From assembly GCA_030063045.1 (NCBI GenBank), contig JAQSEB010000002.1, positions 4,030,001 to 4,094,000 of the forward strand: DNA of 64,000 nt, written 5' to 3'. A program made the translations under genes and the position numbers. The notes below the pieces were generated by a model, which was not told the origin of the DNA, made no database searches, and saw only the letters and a program-made list of their open reading frames with translations. Below, piece by piece: positions 1-10,467 of the stretch (position 1 is the stretch's first letter; every line of letters begins with the position of its first letter). This DNA comes from Pratylenchus scribneri. Its lineage: Eukaryota; Nematoda; Chromadorea; Rhabditida; Pratylenchidae.

Positions 1-1071
1 AGCCGAATAAAATTCTTTTTCCCTAAAGAAAGTAATTAATCGACCCTAAAATAAATTTTTTTAGCCTAATAAGATTCTTATTCCCTAAAGAAATTAATTA
101 ATTGACCCTATAAGTTACTTAGAAATTTCAAAATAAATTTTTTTAGCCTAATAAGATTCTTATTCCCTAAAGAAATTAATTAATTGACCCTATAAGTTAC
201 TTAGAAATTTCAAAATAAATTTTTTTAGCCTAGATAAGATTCTTATTCCCTAAAGAAATTAATTAATTGACCCTATAAGTTACTTAGAAATTTCAAAATA
301 AATTTTTTTAGCCTAGATAAGATTCTTATTCCCTAAAGAAATTAATTAATCGACCTTAAATAAATTTTTTTAGCCTAATAAAATTCTTTTTCCCTAAAGA
401 AATTAATTAATCGACCCTAAAATAAATTTTTTTAGCCTAATAAGATTCTTATTCCCTAAAGAAATTAATTAATTGACCCTATAAGTTACTTAGAAATTTC
501 AAAATAAATTTTTTTAGCCTAGATAAGATTCTTATTCCCTAAAGAAATTAATTAATCGACCTTAAATAAATTTTTTTAGCCTAATAAAATTCTTTTTCCC
601 TAAAGAAATTAATTAATCGACCCTAAAATAAATTTTTTTAGCCTAATAAGATTCTTATTCCCTAAAGAAATTAATTAATTGACCCTATAAGTTACTTAGA
701 AATTTCAAAATAAATTTTTTTAGCCTAATAAGATTCTTATTCCCTAAAGAAATTAATTAATTGACCCTATAAGTTACTTAGAAATTTCAAAATAAATTTT
801 TTTAGCCTAGATAAGATTCTTATTCCCTAAAGAAATTAATTAATTGACCCTATAAGTTACTTAGAAATTTCAAAATAAATTTTTTTAGCCTAATAAGATT
901 CTTATTCCCTAAAGAAATTAATTAATCGACCCTAAAATAAATTTTTTTAGCCTAATAAAATTCTTTTTCCCTAAAGAAATTAATTAATCGACCCTAAAAT
1001 AAATTTTTTTAGCCTAATAAGATTCTTATTCCCTAAAGAAATTAATTAATCGACCTTAAATAAATTTTTTT

Positions 1072-1132
1072 AGCCTAATAAAATTCTTTTTCCCTAAAGA
1101 AATTAATTAATCGACCTTAAATAAATTTTTTT
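1072..1132 (+). repeat. Reference 61-bp unit of family A (AAAATTCTTTTT / GACCTT subtype)
   Basis: This subtype has AAAATTCTTTTT in place of AAGATTCTTATT. It ends with GACCTTAAATAAA, one base shorter than GACCCTAAAATAAA. The two variants travel together in neighbouring units, so they act as a haplotype marker. It is concentrated in 1-6.2 kb and 31.7-34.6 kb, with scattered copies elsewhere, for example near 27.97 and 56.19 kb. Confidence 0.9.
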
Positions 1133-2120
1133 AGCCTAATAAAATTCTTTTTCCCTAAAGAAATTAATTAATCGACCTTAAATAAATTTTTTTAGCCTAA
1201 TAAAATTCTTTTTCCCTAAAGAAATTAATTAATCGACCCTAAAATAAATTTTTTTAGCCTAATAAGATTCTTATTCCCTAAAGAAATTAATTAATCGACC
1301 TTAAATAAATTTTTTTAGCCTAATAAAATTCTTTTTCCCTAAAGAAATTAATTAATCGACCCTAAAATAAATTTTTTTAGCCTAATAAGATTCTTATTCC
1401 CTAAAGAAATTAATTAATTGACCCTATAAGTTACTTAGAAATTTCAAAATAAATTTTTTTAGCCTAGATAAGATTCTTATTCCCTAAAGAAATTAATTAA
1501 TCGACCTTAAATAAATTTTTTTAGCCTAATAAAATTCTTTTTCCCTAAAGAAATTAATTAATCGACCCTAAAATAAATTTTTTTAGCCTAATAAGATTCT
1601 TATTCCCTAAAGAAATTAATTAATTGACCCTATAAGTTACTTAGAAATTTCAAAATAAATTTTTTTAGCCTAATAAGATTCTTATTCCCTAAAGAAATTA
1701 ATTAATTGACCCTATAAGTTACTTAGAAATTTCAAAATAAATTTTTTTAGCCTAGATAAGATTCTTATTCCCTAAAGAAATTAATTAATTGACCCTATAA
1801 GTTACTTAGAAATTTCAAAATAAATTTTTTTAGCCTAGATAAGATTCTTATTCCCTAAAGAAATTAATTAATCGACCTTAAATAAATTTTTTTAGCCTAA
1901 TAAAATTCTTTTTCCCTAAAGAAATTAATTAATCGACCCTAAAATAAATTTTTTTAGCCTAATAAGATTCTTATTCCCTAAAGACATTAATTAATTGACC
2001 CTATAAGTTACTTAGAAATTTCAAAATAAATTTTTTTAGCCTAGATAAGATTCTTATTCCCTAAAGACATTAATTAATTGACCCTATAAGTTACTTAGAA
2101 ATTTCAAAATAAATTTTTTT

Positions 2121-2203
2121 AGCCTAGATAAGATTCTTATTCCCTAAAGACATTAATTAATTGACCCTATAAGTTACTTAGAAATTTCAAAATAAATTTT
2201 TTT
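2121..2203 (+). repeat. Reference 83-bp unit of family A (long class)
   Basis: This is one clean long unit inside a run of identical ones. Relative to the 62-bp unit it has an extra G near its start (TAGATAAG instead of TAATAAG). It also carries an exact 20-bp segment between CCCT and AAAATAAA, at 2169-2188. It has TTGACC where the short unit has TCGACC, and GACATT where most short units have GAAATT. Length 83 is kept exactly across long runs, for example 24.0-25.6 kb. Confidence 0.95.
2169..2188 (+). repeat. 20-bp segment that separates long from short family A units (example)
   Basis: The segment ATAAGTTACTTAGAAATTTC sits between CCCT and AAAATAAA in long units and is absent from short units. 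The flanks are otherwise unchanged. It includes the 8-bp palindrome GAAATTTC. No target-site duplication or terminal repeat surrounds it, so it looks like a simple indel rather than a mobile element. Which state is ancestral is not decidable here, although the divergent units at 22.1-23.0 kb also carry a version of this segment. Confidence 0.9.
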
Positions 2204-4379
2204 AGCCTAGATAAGATTCTTATTCCCTAAAGACATTAATTAATTGACCCTATAAGTTACTTAGAAATTTCAAAATAAATTTTTTTAGCCTAGATAAGAT
2301 TCTTATTCCCTAAAGACCTTAATTAATTGACCCTATAAGTTACTTAGAAATTTCAAAATAAGTTTTTTTAGCCAAGATAAGATTCTTATTCCCTAAAGAC
2401 ATTAATTAATTGACCCTATAAGTTACTTAGAAATTTCAAAATAAATTTTTTTAGCCAAGATAAGATTCTTATTCCCTAAAGACATTAATTAATTGACCCT
2501 ATAAGTTACTTAGAAATTTCAAAATAAATTTTTTTAGCCAAGATAAGATTCTTATTCCCTAAAGACATTAATTAATTGACCCTATAAGTTACTTAGAAAT
2601 TTCAAAATAAATTTTTTTAGCCAAGATAAGATTCTTATTCCCTAAAGACATTAATTAATTGACCCTATAAGTTACTTAGAAATTTCAAAATAAATTTTTT
2701 TAGCCAAGATAAGATTCTTATTCCCTAAAGAAATTAATTAATTGACCATATAAGTTACTTAGAAATTTCAAAATAAATTTTTTTTAGCCTAGATAAGATT
2801 CTTATTCCCTAAAGAAATTAATTAATCGACCTTAAATAAATTTTTTTAGCCTAATAAAATTCTTTTTCCCTAAAGAAATTAATTAATCGACCCTAAAATA
2901 AATTTTTTTAGCCTAATAAGATTCTTATTCCCTAAAGAAATTAATTAATCGACCTTAAATAAATTTTTTTAGCCTAATAAAATTCTTTTTCCCTAAAGAA
3001 ATTAATTAATCGACCCTAAAATAAATTTTTTTAGCCTAATAAGATTCTTATTCCCTAAAGAAATTAATTAATTGACCCTATAAGTTACTTAGAAATTTCA
3101 AAATAAATTTTTTTAGCCTAGATAAGATTCTTATTCCCTAAAGAAATTAATTAATCGACCTTAAATAAATTTTTTTAGCCTAATAAAATTCTTTTTCCCT
3201 AAAGAAATTAATTAATCGACCTTAAATAAATTTTTTTAGCCTAATAAAATTCTTTTTCCCTAAAGAAATTAATTAATCGACCCTAAAATAAATTTTTTTA
3301 GCCTAATAAGATTCTTATTCCCTAAAGAAATTAATTAATCGACCCTAAAATAAATTTTTTTAGCCTAATAAGATTCTTATTCCCTAAAGAAATTAATTAA
3401 TTGACCCTATAAGTTACTTAGAAATTTCAAAATAAATTTTTTTAGCCTAGATAAGATTCTTATTCCCTAAAGAAATTAATTAATCGACCTTAAATAAATT
3501 TTTTTAGCCTAATAAAATTCTTTTTCCCTAAAGAAATTAATTAATCGACCCTAAAATAAATTTTTTTAGCCTAATAAGATTCTTATTCCCTAAAGAAATT
3601 AATTAATTGACCCTATAAGTTACTTAGAAATTTCAAAATAAATTTTTTTAGCCTAGATAAGATTCTTATTCCCTAAAGAAATTAATTAATCGACCTTAAA
3701 TAAATTTTTTTAGCCTAATAAAATTCTTTTTCCCTAAAGAAATTAATTAATCGACCTTAAATAAATTTTTTTAGCCTAATAAAATTCTTTTTCCCTAAAG
3801 AAATTAATTAATCGACCCTAAAATAAATTTTTTTAGCCTAATAAGATTCTTATTCCCTAAAGAAATTAATTAATCGACCCTAAAATAAATTTTTTTAGCC
3901 TAATAAGATTCTTATTCCCTAAAGAAATTAATTAATTGACCCTATAAGTTACTTAGAAATTTCAAAATAAATTTTTTTAGCCTAGATAAGATTCTTATTC
4001 CCTAAAGAAATTAATTAATCGACCTTAAATAAATTTTTTTAGCCTAATAAAATTCTTTTTCCCTAAAGAAATTAATTAATCGACCTTAAATAAATTTTTT
4101 TAGCCTAATAAAATTCTTTTTCCCTAAAGAAATTAATTAATCGACCCTAAAATAAATTTTTTTAGCCTAATAAGATTCTTATTCCCTAAAGAAATTAATT
4201 AATCGACCTTAAATAAATTTTTTTAGCCTAATAAAATTCTTTTTCCCTAAAGAAATTAATTAATCGACCCTAAAATAAATTTTTTTAGCCTAATAAGATT
4301 CTTATTCCCTAAAGAAATTAATTAATTGACCCTATAAGTTACTTAGAAATTTCAAAATAAATTTTTTTAGCCTAGATAA

Positions 4380-6120
4380 GATTCTTATTCCCTAAAGAAA
4401 TTAATTAATTGACCCTATAAGTTACTTAGAAATTTCAAAATAAATTTTTTTAGCCTAGATAAGATTCTTATTCCCTAAAGAAATTAATTAATTGACCCTA
4501 TAAGTTACTTAGAAATTTCAAAATAAATTTTTTTAGCCTAGATAAGATTCTTATTCCCTAAAGAAATTAATTAATTGACCCTATAAGTTACTTAGAAATT
4601 TCAAAATAAATTTTTTTAGCCTAGTTAAGATTCTTATTCCCTAAAGAAATTAATTAATCGACCTTAAATAAATTTTTTTAGCCTAATAAAATTCTTTTTC
4701 CCTAAAGAAATTAATTAATCGACCCTAAAATAAATTTTTTTAGCCTAATAAGATTCTTATTCCCTAAAGACATTAATTAATTGACCCTATAAGTTACTTA
4801 GAAATTTCAAAATAAATTTTTTTAGCCTAGATAAGATTCTTATTCCCTAAAGACATTAATTAATTGACCCTATAAGTTACTTAGAAATTTCAAAATAAAT
4901 TTTTTTAGCCTAGATAAGATTCTTATTCCCTAAAGACATTAATTAATTGACCCTATAAGTTACTTAGAAATTTCAAAATAAATTTTTTTAGCCTAGATAA
5001 GATTCTTATTCCCTAAAGACATTAATTAATTGACCCTATAAGTTACTTAGAAATTTCAAAATAAATTTTTTTAGCCTAGATAAGATTCTTATTCCCTAAA
5101 GACATTAATTAATTGACCCTATAAGTTACTTAGAAATTTCAAAATAAATTTTTTTAGCCTAGATAAGATTCTTATTCCCTAAAGACATTAATTAATTGAC
5201 CCTATAAGTTACTTAGAAATTTCAAAATAAGTTTTTTTAGCCAAGATAAGATTCTTATTCCCTAAAGAAATTAATTAATTGACCCTATAAGTTACTTAGA
5301 AATTTCAAAATAAATTTTTTTAGCCTAGATAAGATTCTTATTCCCTAAAGAAATTAATTAATTGACCCTATAAGTTACTTAGAAATTTCAAAATAAATTT
5401 TTTTAGCCTAGATAAGATTCTTATTCCCTAAAGAAATTAATTAATTGACCCTATAAGTTACTTAGAAATTTCAAAATAAATTTTTTTAGCCTAGATAAGA
5501 TTCTTATTCCCTAAAGAAATTAATTAATCGACCTTAAATAAATTTTTTTAGCCTAATAAAATTCTTTTTCCCTAAAGAAATTAATTAATCGACCCTAAAA
5601 TAAATTTTTTTAGCCTAATAAGATTCTTATTCCCTAAAGACATTAATTAATTGACCCTATAAGTTACTTAGAAATTTCAAAATAAATTTTTTTAGCCTAG
5701 ATAAGATTCTTATTCCCTAAAGACATTAATTAATTGACCCTATAAGTTACTTAGAAATTTCAAAATAAATTTTTTTAGCCTAGATAAGATTCTTATTCCC
5801 TAAAGACATTAATTAATTGACCCTATAAGTTACTTAGAAATTTCAAAATAAATTTTTTTAGCCTAGATAAGATTCTTATTCCCTAAAGACATTAATTAAT
5901 TGACCCTATAAGTTACTTAGAAATTTCAAAATAAATTTTTTTAGCCTAGATAAGATTCTTATTCCCTAAAGACATTAATTAATTGACCCTATAAGTTACT
6001 TAGAAATTTCAAAATAAATTTTTTTAGCCTAGATAAGATTCTTATTCCCTAAAGACATTAATTAATTGACCCTATAAGTTACTTAGAAATTTCAAAATAA
6101 GTTTTTTTAGCCAAGATAAG
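4380..6120 (+). repeat. 870-bp tandem duplication within family A
   Basis: Three markers repeat at exactly 870 bp: the TCGACCTT unit (CG at 4659 and 5529), the AGCCTAATAAG start before the GACATT run (4742 and 5612), and the GTTTTTTTAGCCAAG variant (5231 and 6101). The repeat holds short units plus a run of 83-bp units. The copies differ by isolated bases, such as CTAGTTAAG in the first against CTAGATAAG in the second. Outer boundaries are approximate because the flanks are the same satellite. Confidence 0.85.
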
Positions 6121-6191
6121 ATTCTTATTCCCTAAAGACATTAATTAATTGACCCTATAAGTTACTTAGAAATTTCAAAATAAATTTTTTT

Positions 6192-9080
6192 AGCCTAGAT
6201 AAGATTCTTATTCCCTAAAGAAATTAATTAATCGACCCTAAAATAAATTTTTTTAGCCTAATAAAATTCTTTTTCCCTAAAGAAATTAATTAATCGACCC
6301 TAAAATAAATTTTTTTAGCCTAATAAGATTCTTATTCCCTAAAGAAATTAATTAATCGACCCTAAAATAAATTTTTTTAGCCTAATAAGATTCTTATTCC
6401 CTAAAGACATTAATTAATTGACCCTATAAGTTACTTAGAAATTTCAAAATAAATTTTTTTTAGCCTAGATAAGATTCTTATTCCCTAAAGAAATTAATTA
6501 ATTGACCCTAAAATAAATTTTTTTAGCCTAATAAGATTCTTATTCCCTAAAGAAATTAATTAATCGACCCTAAAATAAATTTTTTTAGCCTAATAAGATT
6601 CTTATTCCCTAAAGAAATTAATTAATCGACCCTAAAATAAATTTTTTTAGCCTAGATAAGATTCTTATTCCCTAAAGAAATTAATTAATTGACCCTAAAA
6701 TAAATTTTTTTAGCCTAATAAGATTCTTATTCCCTAAAGAAATTAATTAATTGACCCTAAAATAAATTTTTTTTTAGCCTAATAAGATTCTTATTCCCTA
6801 AAGAAATTAATTAATCGACCCTAAAATAAATTTTTTTAGCCTAGATAAGATTCTTATTCCCTAAAGAAATTAATTAATCGACCCTAAAATAAATTTTTTT
6901 AGCCTAATAAGATTCTTATTCCCTAAAGAAATTAATTAATTGACCCTAAAATAAATTTTTTTTAGCCTAATAAGATTCTTATTCCCTAAAGAAATTAATT
7001 AATCGACCCTAAAATAAATTTTTTTAGCCTAATAAGATTCTTATTCCCTATAGAAATTAATTAATCGACCCTAAAATAAATTTTTTTAGCCTAATAAGAT
7101 TCTTATTCCCTAAAGAAATTAATTAATCGACCCTAAAATAAATTTTTTTAGCCTAATAAGATTCTTATTCCCTAAAGAAATTAATTAATTGACCCTAAAA
7201 TAAATTTTTTTAGCCTAATAAAATTCTTTTTCCCTAAAGAAATTAATTAATCGACCCTAAAATAAATTTTTTTAGCCTAATAAGATTCTTATTCCCTAAA
7301 GAAATTAATTAATCGACCCTAAAATAAATTTTTTTAGCCTAATAAGATTCTTATTCCCTAAAGACATTAATTAATTGACCCTAAAATAAATTTTTTTAGC
7401 CTAATAAGATTCTTATTCCCTAAAGAAATTAATTAATCGACCCTAAAATAAATTTTTTTAGCCTAATAAGATTCTTATTCCCTAAAGAAATTAATTAATC
7501 GACCCTAAAATAAATTTTTTTAGCCTAATAAGATTCTTATTCCCTAAAGAAATTAATTAATTGACCCTAAAATAAATCTTTTTTAGCCTAATAAGATTCT
7601 TATTCCCTAAAGAAATTAATTAATCGACCCTAAAATAAATTTTTTTAGCCTAATAATATTCTTATTCCCTAAAGAAATTAATTAATCGACCCTAAAATAA
7701 ATTTTTTTAGCCTAGATAAGATTCTTATTCCCTAAAGAAATTAATTAATCGACCCTAAAATAAATTTTTTTAGCCTAGATAAGATTCTTATTCCCTAAAG
7801 AAATTAATTAATCGACCCTAAAATAAATTTTTTTAGCCTAATAAGATTCTTATTCCCTAAAGAAATTAATTAATTGACCCTAAAATAAATTTTTTTAGCC
7901 TAATAAAATTCTTTTTCCCTAAAGAAATTAATTAATCGACCCTAAAATAAATTTTTTTAGCCTAATAAGATTCTTATTCCCTAAAGAAATTAATTAATCG
8001 ACCCTAAAATAAATTTTTTTAGCCTAATAAGATTCTTATTCCCTAAAGACATTAATTAATTGACCCTAAAATAAATTTTTTTAGCCTAATAAGATTCTTA
8101 TTCCCTAAAGAAATTAATTAATCGACCCTAAAATAAATTTTTTTAGCCTAATAAGATTCTTATTCCCTAAAGAAATTAATTAATCGACCCTAAAATAAAT
8201 TTTTTTAGCCTAATAAGATTCTTATTCCCTAAAGACATTAATTAATTGACCCTAAAATAAATTTTTTTAGCCTAGATAAGATTCTTATTCCCTAAAGAAA
8301 TTAATTAATCGACCCTAAAATAAATTTTTTTAGCCTAGATAAGATTCTTATTCCCTAAAGAAATTAATTAATCGACCCTAAAATAAATTTTTTTAGCCTA
8401 ATAAGATTCTTATTCCCTAAAGAAATTAATTAATCGACCCTAAAATAAATTTTTTTAGCCTAGATAAGATTCTTATTCCCTAAAGAAATTAATTAATCGA
8501 CCCTAAAATAAATTTTTTTAGCCTAATAAGATTCTTATTCCCTAAAGAAATTAATTAATCGACCCTAAAATAAATTTTTTTAGCCTAATAAGATTCTTAT
8601 TCCCTAAAGAAATTAATTAATCGACCCTAAAATAAATTTTTTTAGCCTAATAAGATTCTTATTTCCTAAAGAAATTAATTAATTGACCCTAAAATAAATC
8701 TTTTTTAGCCTAATAAGATTCTTATTCCCTAAAGAAATTAATTAATCGACCCTAAAATAAATTTTTTTAGCCTAATAAGATTCTTATTCCCTAAAGAAAT
8801 TAATTAATCGACCCTAAAATAAATTTTTTTAGCCTAGATAAGATTCTTATTCCCTAAAGAAATTAATTAATCGACCCTAAAATAAATTTTTTTAGCCTAG
8901 ATAAGATTCTTATTCCCTAAAGAAATTAATTAATCGACCCTAAAATAAATTTTTTTAGCCTAATAAGATTCTTATTCCCTAAAGAAATTAATTAATCGAC
9001 CCTAAAATAAATTTTTTTAGCCTAATAAGATTCTTATTCCCTAAAGAAATTAATTAATCGACCCTAAAATAAATTTTTTT
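6192..9080 (+). repeat. Family A block 2: almost only short units
   Basis: Nearly all units are about 62 bp (61-65), of the TCGACCCTAAAATAAA type with either TAATAAG or TAGATAAG. A single long unit lies near 6385-6470. T-tract length varies here, including a nine-T tract at 6767-6775. A variant AAATCTTTTTT occurs at about 7571 and 8693, and TAATATTC near 7655. There is no gene or unrelated sequence. Confidence 0.9.
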
Positions 9081-9411
9081 AGCCTAATAAGATTCTTATT
9101 CCCTAAAGACATTAATTAATTGACCCTATAAGTTACTTAGAAATTTCAAAATAAATTTTTTTAGCCAAGATAAGATTCTTATTCCCTAAAGACATTAATT
9201 AATTGACCCTATAAGTTACTTAGAAATTTCAAAATAAATTTTTTTAGCCAAGATAAGATTCTTATTCCCTAAAGACATTAATTAATTGACCCTATAAGTT
9301 ACTTAGAAATTTCAAAATAAATTTTTTTAGCCAAGATAAGATTCTTATTCCCTAAAGACATTAATTAATTGACCCTATAAGTTACTTAGAAATTTCAAAA
9401 TAAATTTTTTT
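9081..9411 (+). repeat. Island of four long units in a short-unit block
   Basis: One 82-bp and three 83-bp units (GACATT, TTGACC, mostly CCAAG type) stand between blocks of 62-bp units. The total of 331 bp is exactly 82 + 3 x 83. The island looks like a cassette inserted or expanded as a unit, and its type matches the 83-bp runs at 2.4-2.7 kb and 31.2-31.6 kb. Confidence 0.88.
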
Positions 9412-10405
9412 AGCCTAGATAAGATTCTTATTCCCTAAAGAAATTAATTAATTGACCCTAAAATAAATTTTTTTAGCCTAATAAGATTCTTATTCCCTAA
9501 AGAAATTAATTAATCGTCCCTAAAATAAATTTTTTTAGCCTAATAAGATTCTTATTCCCTAAAGAAATTAATTAATCGACCCTAAAATAAATTTTTTTAG
9601 CCTAATAAGATTCTTATTCCCTAAAGAAATTAATTAATCGTCCCTAAAATAAATTTTTTTAGCCTAATAAGATTCTTATTCCCTAAAGAAATTAATTAAT
9701 CGACCCTAAAATAAATTTTTTTAGCCTAGATAAGATTCTTATTCCCTAAAGAAATTAATTAATCGACCCTAAAATAAATTTTTTAACCTAATAAGATTCT
9801 TATTCCCTATAGAAATTAATTAATCGACCCTAAAATAAATTTTTTTAGCCTAATAAGATTCTTATTCCCTAAAGAAATTAATTAATCGTCCCTAAAATAA
9901 ATTTTTTTAGCCTAGATAAGATTCTTATTCCCTAAAGAAATTAATTAATCGACCCTAAAATAAATTTTTTTAGCCTAATAAGATTCTTATTCCCTAAAGA
10001 AATTAATTAATCGACCCTAAAATAAATTTTTTTAGCCTAATAAGATTCTTATTCCCTAAAGAAATTAATTAATCGACCCTAAAATAAATTTTTTTAGCCT
10101 AATAAGATTCTTATTCCCTAAAGAAATTAATTAATCGACCCTAAAATAAATTTTTTTAGCCTAATAAGATTCTTATTCCCTAAAGAAATTAATTAATCGA
10201 CCCTAAAATAAATTTTTTTAGCCTAATAAGATTCTTATTCCCTAAAGAAATTAATTAATCGACCCTAAAATAAATTTTTTTAGCCTAATAAGATTCTTAT
10301 TCCCTAAAGAAATTAATTAATCGACCCTAAAATAAATTTTTTTAGCCTAATAAGATTCTTATTCCCTAAAGAAATTAATTAATCGACCCTAAAATAAATT
10401 TTTTT

Positions 10406-10467
10406 AGCCTAATAAGATTCTTATTCCCTAAAGAAATTAATTAATCGACCCTAAAATAAATTTTTTT
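10406..10467 (+). repeat. Reference 62-bp unit of family A (short class)
   Basis: This is one clean copy of the commonest short unit, given as a reference. It begins AGCCTAATAAGATTC and ends in AAATAAA followed by seven T. It has 14 G/C of 62 bases (about 23%), with C well above G on this strand (10 C, 4 G). It contains a TTAATTAA octamer, one TCGA (its only CpG) and one GATTC. The neighbouring units upstream are near-identical copies. Confidence 0.95.
10411..10425. other. Imperfect palindrome in family A unit (example)
   Basis: AATAAGATTCTTATT has 7-bp inverted arms around a single central T. It occurs in nearly every unit of the TAATAAG type; GATAAG units keep 6-bp arms. The 61-bp subtype breaks the symmetry with two changes (AATAAAATTCTTTTT) that do not compensate each other. 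It could extrude only a very small hairpin and may simply be a protein-contact dyad. No function is shown. Confidence 0.7.

Larger units (their letters stand above)
2038..2785 (+). repeat. Homogeneous run of nine long family A units
   Basis: Unit starts fall at 2038, 2121, 2204, 2287, 2370, 2453, 2536, 2619 and 2702, giving exact 83-bp spacing until the last, which has an eighth T. The first units read AGCCTAGATAAG. From 2370 the units read AGCCAAGATAAG, and the switch follows a unit with AAGTTTTTTT in place of AAATTTTTTT. The same marker order (GTTTTTTT, then CCAAG) recurs at 5231, 6101, 35028 and in the 46-48 and 51-52 kb regions. Confidence 0.92.
1..6191 (+). repeat. Family A block 1: mixed 61/62/82/83-bp units
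   Basis: Short units of the 61- and 62-bp classes alternate with one to several 82/83-bp units in recurring but not strictly periodic patterns. The AAAATTCTTTTT subtype is frequent. The block contains the 83-bp run at 2038-2785 and the 870-bp tandem duplication at about 4380-6120. Its composition closely resembles the block at 31.7-35.4 kb. There is no gene, and nothing other than repeat units. Confidence 0.9.
9412..10467 (+). repeat. Family A block 3: short units
   Basis: This is a run of about 17 units of 62-63 bp. It carries recurring private variants: TCGTCCCT at about 9514, 9638 and 9886, and a unit with six T followed by AACC that is linked to a following CCCTATAG (about 9784-9810). 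The same linked pair recurs in the 36-43 kb and 54-59 kb regions. Confidence 0.88.

Noticed and set aside
2169..2188. 20-bp segment as a miniature transposon
   Set aside because: There are no terminal inverted repeats and no target-site duplication, and the position is identical in hundreds of units. It is best read as an ancestral indel.
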